Positions 18,973-29,748 of a stretch of DNA of 64,000 nt are shown in pieces. Within the stretch, counting starts at the first letter, position 1. The number at the start of each line of letters is the position of its first letter. The notes beneath the pieces are model-generated. The model did not search any database, was not told the origin of the DNA, and saw only the letters and a program-made list of their open reading frames with translations. This stretch comes from Symsagittifera roscoffensis. Its lineage: Eukaryota > Xenacoelomorpha > Acoela > Convolutidae. The stretch spans positions 34,882,369 to 34,946,368 of the forward strand of contig NC_087064.1 of the NCBI RefSeq assembly GCF_963678635.1, in the 5' to 3' direction. The translations under genes were made by a program, and so were the position numbers.

Positions 18973-19188
18973 TGTCGTATTGAGTAATTTAGTTCATTTC
19001 CAAAGCTGTCAATCAAATGTTCACTCTTGGTGCTAGACTAATTGATTAGCAGGTGTTTGTCCTTGGAACAGTCTGTCACCCTTGGATATTGTTTCTAACC
19101 ACTCTTGATGCTAACTTTGCAAGATTAAGTTACTGTATAACTATCTCGGAATTAACAATTGCTCGACGATCGTTTTACCTTCTCGACA
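18973..19188 (+). repeat. 5' LTR of the Gypsy element
   Basis: 216 bp, TGTCGTATTGAG...CTTCTCGACA, matching 24969-25184 at about 98.6 percent. The last A of the LTR is also the first base of the gag ATG. Confidence 0.95.
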
Positions 19189-20255
19189 TGGCGCAGTCAG
19201 CAGGATTAGGTGGGGGAAAGAATCCACTGGGCATCACGGGATTTTGGCCAGCAAAATGCACGGAACCGCCAATGATGTGGGAATTCTGGATTAACAGATT
19301 CCAATGGGGAATGGTCGCCAAACACTCGCTAAATCCAATGAACTTCTATTTCGCCGCGAATCTCACAGCCGCACAAATTACTGACTTGCCCGCGGAAGTA
19401 GACGGAAAAAATCGGCGGGAAGCGGAAATGGTGTTAATTTCGAACCTGTATTTGTGTTTGGGGGAGAAGGGGCAGGATGAACTGCACAAAAGACGACCAC
19501 ACCTGGACCTCCAGACGATTCGGTACCCACGGATGATAGACGCACTGGAAACGGAATTCAAGAAGGAAAGGAATGAAACATATGAAACATACCAACTCCT
19601 TTCTCGTAAGCAATTTGTTAATGAAAGTCTTGAGCAATTCCACTCCGTACTCAGCGGATTGGCAGCGCGGTGCAATTTTGGATTACTAGAGGACCGAATA
19701 CTAAGAGACGTATTCATTGTTAATATGAACAATCGGGATGCACAAAAAGAACTATGCAGGTCGACGAAAACACCTGAGGAAGTGTACCGGATAGCTCTCT
19801 CGTACGAGAGGGGTAGCAAGTATGCATCCTCATACGTTGCCACGGGATCAGCGGGGACCCCTGGATCATCATCAGGAGGCGGAGGAATCCAAATAAAATC
19901 GGAACCAGTTGGAATAATCCGGGGAGGTTACCGGAACAACCGTTCAAGGGGCCGGGGCTCTTACCAAGGCCGAGGATCGTATCGAGGAAGAAATCCCCTA
20001 AACAACAACAAATGTTATAATTGCGATCAACAAAATTTCACCAGGGAACATTTGGACAGATGCCCAGCAAAAGGGGTTACATGCAATTTTTGCCACAAAA
20101 TTGGCCATTTCGAAAGAACCTGCAGGTGCAAACGTGGAAACCAACGAGGACAGGGAGCCGTAGGAATGATACGAGAATGTCGACGATCATCAACTAGAAA
20201 ATTCTGCGGACGAAGAAGCATCACAACACGCAAGTTCCATTGGATGGGTCAATAA
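19188..20255 (+). CDS. gag: Gag capsid/nucleocapsid protein of the Gypsy element
   Basis: The start is ATG 19188 (MAQSAGLGGGKNPLG). Earlier in-frame codons lie in the LTR and contain no ATG. The 355-codon protein has an N-terminal capsid-like region (WPAKCTEPPMMWEFW, then KRRPHLDLQTI and SLEQFHSVLSGLAARC) and a basic Gly/Arg-rich stretch (RGRGSYQGRGSYRGR). Two CCHC knuckles follow: CYNCDQQNFTREHLDRC, with a widened Cys-His spacing, and canonical CNFCHKIGHFERTC. It packages RNA into particles in the cytoplasm. The pol frame opens at 20170, overlapping gag by 86 nt in the +1 phase relative to gag, so a frameshift is needed for Gag-Pol. The last 28 or so codons of gag lie in this overlap. Confidence 0.9.
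   Translation: MAQSAGLGGGKNPLGITGFWPAKCTEPPMMWEFWINRFQWGMVAKHSLNPMNFYFAANLTAAQITDLPAEVDGKNRREAEMVLISNLYLCLGEKGQDELHKRRPHLDLQTIRYPRMIDALETEFKKERNETYETYQLLSRKQFVNESLEQFHSVLSGLAARCNFGLLEDRILRDVFIVNMNNRDAQKELCRSTKTPEEVYRIALSYERGSKYASSYVATGSAGTPGSSSGGGGIQIKSEPVGIIRGGYRNNRSRGRGSYQGRGSYRGRNPLNNNKCYNCDQQNFTREHLDRCPAKGVTCNFCHKIGHFERTCRCKRGNQRGQGAVGMIRECRRSSTRKFCGRRSITTRKFHWMGQ
19189..19207 (+). promoter_or_regulatory. Primer binding site, serine-tRNA type
   Basis: TGGCGCAGTCAGCAGGATT directly follows the LTR. Its complement ends in GACTGCGCCA, the acceptor end of animal serine tRNAs, as used by the 17.6/297 group of Gypsy elements. The site lies inside the gag coding sequence, codons 1-7. Confidence 0.8.
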
Positions 20256-22887
20256 GAATCCAGTGGTGCACTCGTGGGACTCAAGCAGTTCTGACGGGGA
20301 CTATATGGTCATGGCCATAAAACGGAGAGGAGTAACAGAATTGAAAGTTGCTGGGGCACAATTGCCGATCAAAGTCAATGGGAAACCTACTCGCGTGTGG
20401 ATCGATAGCGGATCCCCAATCTCAATTTTTACTATCGGGGAATTACGGAAAACATTGGGAACATCAGGAGTAAAACTGGACAATCTTACGGAGGAGGATA
20501 ATGCTTTTCGGGATTATGGAAACAATCCCCTACAGATGATTGGAACAATGGCAGTAACAATACAATCCAACGGTTGGAAGATCCAGGCAAGGATAAAAGT
20601 GATCGGGGGGAACCGACCATCAATAACTAGAAGGGATCTGATGCCCCAACTAGGACTTCAGTTGGTGCAACAAACACCGGGGGACCAAATCATGTCCATT
20701 GAAGAAGGCAGTCAAGACGCACTGGAACCGGAGGGGGAGTTGGATTCGTGGCAAACATACTTCAGTAAGCAGTTTTCAAATCTTTTTAGCAGGGTAGGGA
20801 AAATAAAAAACTACAAAGTAGCAGCTGAATTCTTTGAAAACCTCACCCCAGTACAACAGAAAGGGCGTCGAGTCCCGATTTCGTTGCAAGAAAAAGTGGA
20901 TGCCGAAATTGACAAATTATTGAAACAGGGTCATATCGAAAAATTATCTGAATGCTCGGACAAATATTTTGTGTCCCCAATAGTAATAACCGTGAAAAAG
21001 GATGGATCCGTAAAATTGGCACTAGAGTCGAGGGAACTAAATAAACAAGTGCATAAGAATAAATACCAAATGCCGAATATCGAGGAACTAATGGACACGG
21101 TTGGGCAAACGATTAGCGAAAAAAAACAGGGCGACGTATATTTCACAACAATGGATTTAACATACGCTTATGGCCAACTGCCACTAAATGCGGAGACGAG
21201 CATACAGTGCAATTTTTTTCTAATTGGAGGTCGTTCGACGGGTACATACCGGTTCAAAACCGGATTCTATGGCCTCACTATAATGCCCGCGGAATTCCAA
21301 CGCGCAATGGATTGTATACTCGCCGAATACCCGCAAGCGCATGCGTTTATCGATGATATTTTGGTCGTAACCAAGGGAACAGCAATAGACCACATAGCAA
21401 CGGTAGAGAAAATTTTAAAGAAACTGGATCGGGAAAATATGTCTTTAAAATTGACAAAATGTAAATTCGCCCAACGAGAATGCGAATGGCTAGGACATAA
21501 AATAACTCCGACTGGAATTACTCCATTGGTTAGAAAAACAGAACCAATAGAGGCGCTAACGCCGCCACGGACCTTGTCGCAATTAAAATTGTTTATGGGG
21601 TCGATACATAGTTTGCATAAGTATCTGCCGGCATTGGCCGAATCATCGGCACCGCTGCGGCCCCTATTAAGCAAAAATAATGAATACATTTGGACACCTG
21701 AATGTCAGAACGCGTTCGAAAATCTGAAGAAACAAGTTTCAAACATTGTTGAATTACGGCACTTTGATATCCACAAGGACATTCGCATAGTGTGCGATGC
21801 AAGCCATAATGGGCTCGGTGCGGTGTTGGAACAGTTGGGACCAGAAGGATGGCGCCCAATTTCGTTCGCGTCGCGATATCTTAACGAGGCGGAAAAGAAA
21901 TACTCAACAAACGTGTGGGGGGCTGAATACTTTAGAAATTACATACTGGGCCGAAGTTTTTTGATCGTTACCGATCATAAAGCCCTGATATCCCTTTTGA
22001 ACGGTAATAACAAGAAAAATAAGACGATGTTTAGTCGTTTAACTCGCTGGTTAGATCGACTAATTCCGTTTGATTTTCAAATTGAGCATAAACCGGGGGC
22101 TAAAATTGGTTTGGCGGACTATTTATCACGTCATCCAAGTAAAGAAGCAACGCCAATTAGTACGTATGATAATATGTTCACGGTGGCAAAGATCAACCTA
22201 ATTCGCACCGCACTTGTCTTTAATACATCCAAGGGACAAATTTTTACAGCGAATAGAACGCATTCTATAAATAGACTGGAAGTTTCGTCACATAACGATT
22301 CGGTAGAGGGCGGCAAAACATGTAAGCGGAAATCAACCAATCAGATGCAACCACGTGGTTTAAGCCGACGGCTAAGCGAAATACGCACTGGATTAGTTGG
22401 GGCTATTATTCAATCAGAACACAGTTGTTCAAAATTATCTGAATCCAATCTTCAAAATCAAAATATTTTTACATCCAGCCCTCAAATTTTTAAACCACAT
22501 ATTAACATGGACCGAAGCATGCGCAAATGGCAGAAATTTCTTAAACAGCATCCAAGCCTGAATAGTAGTAGCGACGAAATCGAAGAATTGCCCCCAAATG
22601 TATCACTAGAAGCCATTACCAAAGAGACAAGATCAATACGCACAAATACAACTCTCTCGTTACCCTCGGAATTCAAAGGAGAAACAGTACCACCAGTGGA
22701 CCCAAACCTTGTATGTATGTCAATTATCCCGCGAAATTGTAAGATCGTTAACAAAACTACTGCATTACCTGACCTGTTTAATTTAAAATTCATAGAATCA
22801 AATTATGTATCGGACCCCCAACTGAGCGCTATTCGCGATCTCATTGTTACACAAGACCCGGAAATTCATGAAAAGTTACTCAAATGA
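20170..22887 (+). pseudogene. pol: Pol, protease-RT-RNase H part, of the Gypsy element
   Basis: Open frame after a TGA at 20167-20169. Protease motif IDSGSPIS (about 20401-20424). RT runs from about 20870 with TMDLTYAYGQLPL and catalytic FIDDIL (about 21346-21363). RNase H has VCDASHNGLG (about 21790) and VTDHKALIS (about 21970). The family normally has an ELELL-like stretch with the catalytic glutamate after YSTN; here YSTN is followed directly by VWGAEYFRNY (about 21901-21940). The glutamate is therefore missing and RNase H is probably inactive. A connection region runs to a TGA at 22885-22887. The integrase frame starts in an ATGA overlap with this stop. The family normally reads through, so this is most likely a small indel. 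Confidence 0.88.
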
Positions 22888-23549
22888 GCCGCTATTATGC
22901 TCAATTCGTCAATGATTTCTCAGTGAAGGAAAATGTAGTTTGGATGGACGATAAATTAGCAATTCCAATTAACCTCCAGTCAGCAATCAATAACCGAATA
23001 CACGCGTACCATCACGGGAAGTCAAATATGTTCGATGCCGCAAAGGATGTCTGGTATCCCTACATCTACCGCTCAATAGCCTCCATTGCCGAGGGGTACC
23101 CTGAATGTACTGCAGCTGGTAAGAACTTAAAGACGTTAATAGGAAAAAATCAACTGGGATCTGTACCAGAACCAAAAGAACCGAATGAATCTGTCCAATT
23201 AGATTTTTGGGGCCCCATCAATTACTTAAATGAAATCTCTAAATATGTGCTCGTAGCGGTCGACCGGTTCTCTCGTTGGCCATCGGCAATGATCTGTGGA
23301 AATAATCGTTCGGACAAAATATTGAAAATCTTGAAGAATTATATATCAAGCCACGGGGTGCCACGGAAAATCCACATCGATCAGGGAACTAATTTCATGT
23401 CAAATGCGGTCAAAGCTTTTTGTAATGGGGAAGGCATTGAAATCATTAAATCACCAGTAAACGACCATCGGGCAACCGGGTGTGTCGAGCGTACTATTGG
23501 AAGTCTTAAGAATTCAATCCTTACTTTCGCTCACGAAAAAAAATCCTGA
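22884..23549 (+). pseudogene. pol: Pol, integrase part, of the Gypsy element
   Basis: Starts at ATG 22884 overlapping the preceding stop (ATGA). The zinc domain has HAYHHG and then YPECTAAGKNLK: the first Cys of the HHCC pair is a Tyr here (about 23098), so zinc binding is likely impaired. The catalytic DDE core is complete: LDFWGP (about 23199), HIDQGTNF (about 23374) and GCVERTIG (about 23480). The frame ends at 23549, six nt after an A8 run (23536-23543), where the continuing protein switches frame. Integrase inserts the cDNA; with the Cys loss and two frame breaks this copy is probably inactive. Confidence 0.88.
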
Positions 23550-24675
23550 ACCCTTGGAGAAAATGGTCGAACGGGCCCTTGGTGCTCTCAGATTCTCAAA
23601 AAACTCAACACTTAAAATTTCGCCTTTTGAAGCTCATCATGGTAGAGAAGCAAACACAGTTTTACGGAATCTTACTAAAAAACCATCGCTGCAGAATCTG
23701 GATTGGTCACGGGTAATAAAAACGAAAAATGCTTGTTTAGATACCACGGATCCTAATGTGCAAGATATGCCCCATCCAGCCGACACAAACTGGAGTGTAC
23801 GATCAGACCTCGACTATGATATTAAGAACAGGACCCATGCACGACGCCTTACTGTGAGTCAAGCTGGAAATCAGGACGACGAACCGTCGATACGTAGAAG
23901 CTCAAATCTCGCAGGACAACCGGGACCATCCGGATCGTTGTTTCAGCGCACTGGAAACAAAAACCTAAAGAAGTATAGACAAATTCATTCTAAAATTAGA
24001 TCGGAGAGTACACATACACTGACGTTAGATAATGGAGTTGTGCTTAGGAAATCGGGAGTGGCCACGAAGCCCATATCGAAGAAATCAAAAACCGCAGCCA
24101 AATCAGTACTACCGGTACCAATGAAAGAAGCAAAAAAACGGGCAACTCAAACGACACTACCACCGCCAACTCCGCGCGAAGTGATGGAACGATTGACCAA
24201 GCGAATTGCGGAAAAGAAACGGGAGAGGACCGGGAGCCGATTCGAAGAAACTTACTCTGAATCAGAGGACAGCGAGGATCTACCGATTATCTCGGTAAAA
24301 CGTACTAAACAGCAAGAAACTACCACCCCCGAAGCACGGATAGAACGCTCAGCAACAGCAATACCAGAGACCGAAGCTGAAACCGACCAGGACACCATTC
24401 CGGCACTAGGCGGCGAGTTGGATGCTCCAAATCCAGGGGTGCAAGTAACGGAGAATCCAGGGGTGCAAGACCCAACAAAACCGATCACCACCGGAAAGAA
24501 AAAGGGAACCTCATCCAAGAAAGCAAGGCTGGTCTCATACAGCAGCCAGGGGGAAAGCCAGGACGAGACATCATCCACAACGTCTAGAAAAAGCGGGCGG
24601 AAAAGAACGGCGGTCATCAAAATGGGGGGCGTAATGATTGACTTTATCAATCAGGACAAGGAAGGAAAAAATTGA
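23536..24675 (+). pseudogene. pol: Pol C-terminal extension of the Gypsy element
   Basis: The frame continuing integrase begins at the A8 run and runs to TGA 24675. The first 60 residues are the usual integrase C-terminal segment (LKISPFEAHHGREANTVL). About 310 further residues are charged and low-complexity: KKSKTAAKSVLPVPMKEA, a basic helix ERLTKRIAEKKRERTG, an acidic patch ESEDSEDLP, a duplicated NPGVQ motif and a Lys/Arg/Ser-rich end. I see no chromodomain and no envelope-type membrane segment. It may be a targeting or nucleic-acid-binding tail. Confidence 0.75.
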
Positions 24676-24958
24676 TCGTCGAATCTTAGAAACTTCAAAC
24701 CTTGTTAAACGGCTCTAACCCAGGGAGAGGGTGAGTCACTACTGGCTTAAAACTCAATCGCTATCACTAACCAGTGATTCTTTAGTTGTTAACAAAAAGT
24801 CGTCATTATTTAAATTCTGAATTGTATACTGTAACATGAAGCTAGTAATTCTGTTCAACTATCTGTGATCAATCAACCACCTATTTTTCTAACCATCTAT
24901 TTCAGTCATTAAAGTAAACCTGCGAAATTATTTCTACTTAACTAAAGTTTTCATTATC

Positions 24959-24968
24959 GAAGGAGAAG
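24959..24968 (+). promoter_or_regulatory. Polypurine tract
   Basis: GAAGGAGAAG, all purine, ends exactly at the first base of the 3' LTR, where plus-strand DNA synthesis is expected to be primed. Confidence 0.8.
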
Positions 24969-25184
24969 TGTCGTATTGAGTAATTTAGTTCATTTCCAAA
25001 GCTGTCAATCAAATGTTCACTCTTGGTGCTAGACTAATTGATTAGCAGGTGTTTGTCCTTGGAACAGTCTGTCACCCTTGGATATTGTTTTTAACCACTC
25101 TTGATGCTAACTTTGCAAGATTAAGTTACTGTATAATTATCTCGGAAATAACAATTGCTCGACGATCGTTTTACCTTCTCGACA
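24969..25184 (+). repeat. 3' LTR of the Gypsy element
   Basis: 216 bp, differing from the 5' LTR by about three substitutions. Followed by ACTG, the target duplication. Confidence 0.95.
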
Positions 25185-25188
25185 ACTG

Positions 25189-26220
25189 TCCAGTAGAAGG
25201 CCAATCGACAGAGTTCCTCAGACTTGACTCGAGTGATCAAGCTCCACTTTAGCTAGAAAAATGGAAAAACAAATAGTAACGTAGGATTGTAAACCCCTGC
25301 CAGTATGTCTATTTATCTCAAAGCTGTTCGATTTAACTAACCAAAATAATAAACTTATTGATCTTTTTAAGCAACCGCAATAATTTATGCTCATTTTCTT
25401 AATCTTGTTTCTAATATAGTTTTGATAAAAAAAACATGATGATATTAGTTGAGATTTATAACAGATGATATATTACGTAGCAATCAATTAGCAGTGTGCA
25501 CTTAGTACTTTTTCTGCTAAATTCGACTTTTTTTTTACTGCGTAACGAAATGGTATCTGTAATACAATATATAATGCTAATACCTTCTTGAAATTTTGGG
25601 AAAAACATACTTAAGCTCCCAGTAATCTTGGCGAAATGTTTAATCTGACTATGAAATGGTGATCTTTCAGATACTACAAAAAATGTTAGATGCGTTCAAG
25701 TATTACATCAAATATAATTTGTCAAACAAATGAGCTCAAACTATTTTATAGAATTTTCAGAAAAAAAATTCGCGTGATGAGAAAAAACGATATAAAAAAA
25801 TGGTTTCGATCAAAATTCAGACCAGTAAAGCTAAATAGTCGAGCAAAAAAATTAAAACAGTGGGATAATAGTGTTTTTACCCAAAAAAAAACAGTTTTTG
25901 AGGCGCCAGTTAGCGCTTTCCCAATCAAAAAAGTGAAAAAATCTGACAAAAATCTGTTCTGCAATCATTCTTTTTTGTTCACACTGTGATATCTTGTGTT
26001 ATCAAAAATTTGAAACTTTCACAACTCACTCTGTAGGGTTTCTGAAATGATTTTCTTTGCCAAAAATGGAAAAATTTTGGCTGCTAGAGAAAATTGTTTG
26101 TACTGCATACTTTGTTCGCGCATAAATGTTGCGTTTGAACTGAATCAAGAACTTTTTATTTTGTTAGCACTAGGTGGCTTTAAGTCGACCAAGTTCATTA
26201 ATAATGTAATTAAGGTTAAA
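25189..26220. other. Non-coding DNA
   Basis: No supported gene. A 99-codon plus frame at 25690-25989 is Lys/Phe-rich with no family resemblance. It begins at a non-ATG codon and sits in homopolymer-rich DNA. Confidence 0.5.
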
Positions 26221-26470
26221 AATAATTTAAGCCCGCCCGAAAACGGTCGGCAACAGGGAAGTAAAAACACTGTAAATTATGGACATAAGTCCTCACATGT
26301 TCTTGGTTTAAATTGAGACCATATCGATGAGTCTTTGATTGTAATCTGTAAAATAATTTAAGCGCGCCCGAAAACGGTCCGCAACAGGGAAGTAAAAACA
26401 TTGTAAATTGTGGAGATAAGTCCTCTCATGTATTTGGTTTGAATTGGGACAATATCGACTTTGATTGTAA
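26221..26470. repeat. 131-bp tandem repeat, two units
   Basis: AATAATTTAAGCSCGCCCG at 26221 recurs at 26352. Both units contain GAAAACGGTC, GCAACAGGGAAGTAAAAACA and ATAAGTCCTC. The second unit is slightly shorter. No gene. Confidence 0.8.
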
Positions 26471-26504
26471 ACCGTAATATCAACCGTGAACTTAAAAATT
26501 CGAC

Positions 26505-27275
26505 TACACAACAGACGGTGTTAAGCTTTGTGACTTCCATTTTTGACCCCATAAGTCTCGTATCGCCCTATACACCGTATGAGCGTCATTATTGTTGAAA
26601 GAAATCTGGCGCAATTGACGTCCAACAATGGGGTGACGAGCTATCCTTCGGTTTCAAGACAAAATTGATCGCCTGGCACTCTAGTTTGCCATCTCTAGGG
26701 AAGCTCGGCTATTTCACAGCACTAGTTGAATGCGTCGAATTACAAATGTTTGGTGACAGCTCAGAATAAGTTTATGTGTTGTAGCTTTTCTTTGCGCCCG
26801 TGTGAAAACTTCACTCAAAACACAAGTTTCTTTTTTCATTGGGAAAGCAAGAGTCGCGCCCATGAAAGCGCTTCCTATCTCGAAGCTCAAACTGCAGGCC
26901 GCGGTACTCAATATCCGGTTGAAAGAAGATATGCTCAAGATAATCATTCCGGTGTCGAACATGTTCATGTGGACTGAGAGCACCACTGTGCTCCAGTGGT
27001 TAAACTCGGATGGTAAGCAACCCACTTCCCTGGCAAACCGGATTGGAAAAATTTTGGAAAGTATGCCTGTAGAACATTGGTTTCAAGTCTTGAGTGGGGA
27101 CAACACTGCTTATACGGAAATTTGAAGAATCTCAGCGGACTCCATAAAAATGAGCCGTTGGGTGAACCGGTCAAGTCTGTTGAGAAATGGCGAGTGGTTT
27201 TGAGGCCGAGCATAAAAGTACTTAATCAGATCTACCTGGCTGGTCCTGCGTGCGACCTTAATAAGAGTTTATAGC
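26505..27275 (+). pseudogene. pol: BEL/Pao RT end and RNase H remnant
   Basis: Translated fragments in several frames: a SIFDPISLVSPYT segment (about 26535-26575; the FDP..L.sP element after RT), VELQMFGDSSE (about 26730), then GKARVAPMKALPISKLKLQA and WTESTTVLQWLNSDGKQP (about 26845-27025), which are the BEL/Pao RNase H landmarks, followed by HWFQVLSGDN. At least four frame changes occur. Confidence 0.8.
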
Positions 27276-27559
27276 AGGCCTCTAATTTTGCAAATGTTGT
27301 ACACAAACAAATACAACCCATTTTATTTGCATGAGAAGGGTTCAGCTGTTTTTGTAGACTCCAGCGAGGGGTTGCCTTCATGCTTAGGTTGAGTCCAAAA
27401 CCAGGGCACTACGACATTAATGTCAAAGGAAACCAATCCGGTTGAATTATAAACCGCCAAACAACGACCAAAAAATAATTCACTCCAATCCAGCGACAAA
27501 ACCGCTTATAAGTCTAGCCGTTTCGTTCAGTATGCACTGTTGATTGATCTCGATGCCTC

Positions 27560-28760
27560 ATTCGTTCAACACGGTGAATTCGCCAACTAGCTAAAACTGA
27601 ACATGACATAAAACAGCCAATAATCTTCGATGGAAGGCATATTCTCGTGAAATTGTTCGTAGGTGATGTTCACTATCGTTGCCAGCACCATTTTTTAGAC
27701 TATCTGCGAGCTATAAGTAACCTCTACAAGGATTCTCGTTCGCACTCTTCAATCTTCGCTCGTTGTTAGAGCCCATTGAAGTCCACTGCCCTACATGTAG
27801 GAAGGGCAAAGCCATAATTGTCACATCAATGATGATAGAACTTCCAGTTGAAAGACTTGGTTACCGCCAGCATCCCTCCGCAAATTGATTATTTTGGACC
27901 TTGGGTTTTTACTTTGAACTTTCTCATTTTTTAATCAGGAGAAGCGATGGTGCTTCCTTGTAACATTTATGGCCAAAAAAACTATTTATGGTGAGACTGT
28001 CTCATCCATGGACAACAGTTCATGTAAAATGGAAATGGAAAGATTCATTGCCCGTCGCGGCACTCCGTCAGTCACTAGGTCCGATAACGGCACTAACTTT
28101 GTGAGAACCGAGAAGGATTTCTTGAATTGTATTCAGTCGTGGAACGCACAAGCACCGGCAGAGCTGGAGAAAAAAGGTAAAAAATGAAAAATTAACCCTC
28201 CTGCATCCCCGCATCACGGTGTTTCATGGGAACGTCTTGTTTGGTGTTGTAAAAGAGAACTCTACGCAATATTAGGAAAAAGAAAACACCAGCCGAAGTT
28301 CTTGAAACAACCTCCGGTCTTGTAGAACAATCACTGACGCTTCCCCTTCAACATTAGTAATCGCAAATCTTGATCATTTTTTGTTAGGCCAAAACGGTGC
28401 TAATTTCCCTTCTCTTTCTTCCAGGAGCGCTTTGGCCATCGAAAGCAATACGTACCAGCACAAAGCTAAGCCAACGCAATTTGGAGTCTATAGCTAAGAG
28501 ATTATGTGCCAACCTTGAAAAAACTCTGTAAGTGACACTTCGATAGGGATGTCGTATTCGAAACAGAGGATTTAGTGTGGATTGCTGGAGAACGCAGCCC
28601 AAACGGACATTACCTTTTGGCTCGTTTTAAAATCCTTTATTACGTAAAAGACAATATAGCCCAATCTGCCGTTGTCAAGACCCGTTAGGGGAATAACTCG
28701 ACTGGCGTTAATCTCGCATCCATTTTCGCTCCTTTGAGGGCGGAGGATGTTCGCACTTTA
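27560..28760 (+). pseudogene. pol: BEL/Pao integrase remnant
   Basis: Begins with a degenerate zinc-domain segment (FDGRHILVKLFVGDVHYRC, about 27625). It continues through RLGYR..., ERFIARRGTPSVTRSDNGTN (about 28040-28100; second catalytic Asp in SDNGTNF), WNAQAPAELEKKG (about 28140-28180), HHGVSWERLVW, NGANFPSLSSRSALAIES (about 28395) and SAVVKTR, ending near a LASIF.PLRAEDV-type segment (about 28710-28755). Stops and shifts are numerous. The DDE set cannot be scored as intact. Confidence 0.8.
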
Positions 28761-29203
28761 TAATTGACGTCATATGGCGCAAAAGTTAAGTAGCTAAAAT
28801 TGGACATTTAGAACAGAAAAAAAAAGTTTTGAAATAACTGGTTTGTCCGATTAAGGTCAATTTGCCATCAAAAAGTTAACAGATTTTTGAGAAGGTTGTG
28901 AACGTTTTTGAATTCATGTTAATCGAAAAGTGTTAAACTTTTTATTTCAGATATTATTATTTGTGTAATGATAATTCGTTTAAAATTGTCAATAGTTTAT
29001 AGATGTGAAGCAGATTTTTTATACCAATTTTTACAAGATACGAGAGTGCATCACATATTTGTCTAGGCTGTAGCGTTTGAAAGACTGACAGACTGAAAAC
29101 AGGAAACAGACTCTTTTAGTTTACCGGAAACAGGCTGAAAGTACAATATTACATTTTTCAATCTTAAAACAATCTAAAACAAGAAAAAAATATATATCTT
29201 CAC

Positions 29204-29255
29204 AGCACCTATCTATAATCGGCACCTATCTATAATCTGAGCACCTATCTATAAT
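29204..29255. repeat. Three direct repeats of GCACCTATCTATAATC
   Basis: Three near-perfect copies spaced 17-19 bp in the left flank of the block. Also present in copy 3 (about 45042-45093), where the first unit carries a single change (ATCTCTAATC). Confidence 0.8.
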
Positions 29256-29748
29256 CGAAAAGGTATTGATAACAATCCTAATGAAGGCTAGTTAAGATAA
29301 TTTTAATAGTAAATTAATATTACAACACATGATAAATCTATCACAATAAGAACTATCGCACAAGATAACAAAAACTTGATCCCAAAAAATACTACTGAGT
29401 TTTTTTTACTACAATTCTAAATTTTTGGCTAATAAGTTTCTAATCTTGCTCGCTCTATGTATTATTGGTGGAGCGATATCCGCGAAAAAATAGCAGCTCT
29501 TTGCAAATCTAAACTAAGCGTTTTCAAAAGTGTTCTGGACCTTTCTCGAAAAAACAGTGCAAAAATATGAACAGTACGAAACAGTACCCCTCTCAACACA
29601 TAACACGTTCATCTTATCACCGTCAACTCGCATAAAGATTTACGGCAAACCTTCTCCCACTCAAATACACTTTCCGCCTCAATCACCACCAAACCCCAAT
29701 GGGGGGTTGTTTGAAGGGCTACGGACTAAGTAGTCAGGTGGTTGAGGT

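Larger units (their letters stand above)
18973..25184 (+). mobile_element. Nearly complete Ty3/Gypsy LTR retrotransposon
   Basis: A 6,212-bp element bounded by 216-bp LTRs (18973-19188 and 24969-25184) starting TGTCG and ending GACA, and flanked by the 4-bp duplication ACTG (18969-18972, 25185-25188). Primer site at 19189 and polypurine tract at 24959. Order: gag, protease, RT, RNase H, integrase, then a long charged C-terminal extension, which is Gypsy order. The LTRs differ at only about three positions, so insertion was fairly recent. Even so, pol carries two frame changes and two active-site losses, so it may have moved using proteins supplied by another copy. Confidence 0.95.
26505..28760 (+). 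mobile_element. Decayed BEL/Pao retrotransposon relic (pol only)
   Basis: Pieces of BEL/Pao pol lie in order on the plus strand: the end of RT, RNase H, integrase and the post-integrase domain. All are broken by stops and frame changes. No LTR, gag or protease is seen. The relic stops close to 28768, where the triplicated block begins, so its 3' end may have been removed. Confidence 0.85.

Noticed and set aside
19053-19187. Gag start within the LTR
   Set aside because: The upstream extension has no ATG; the first ATG is 19188.
25690-25989. 99-codon Lys/Phe-rich frame
   Set aside because: Non-ATG start, homopolymer-driven composition, no family resemblance.
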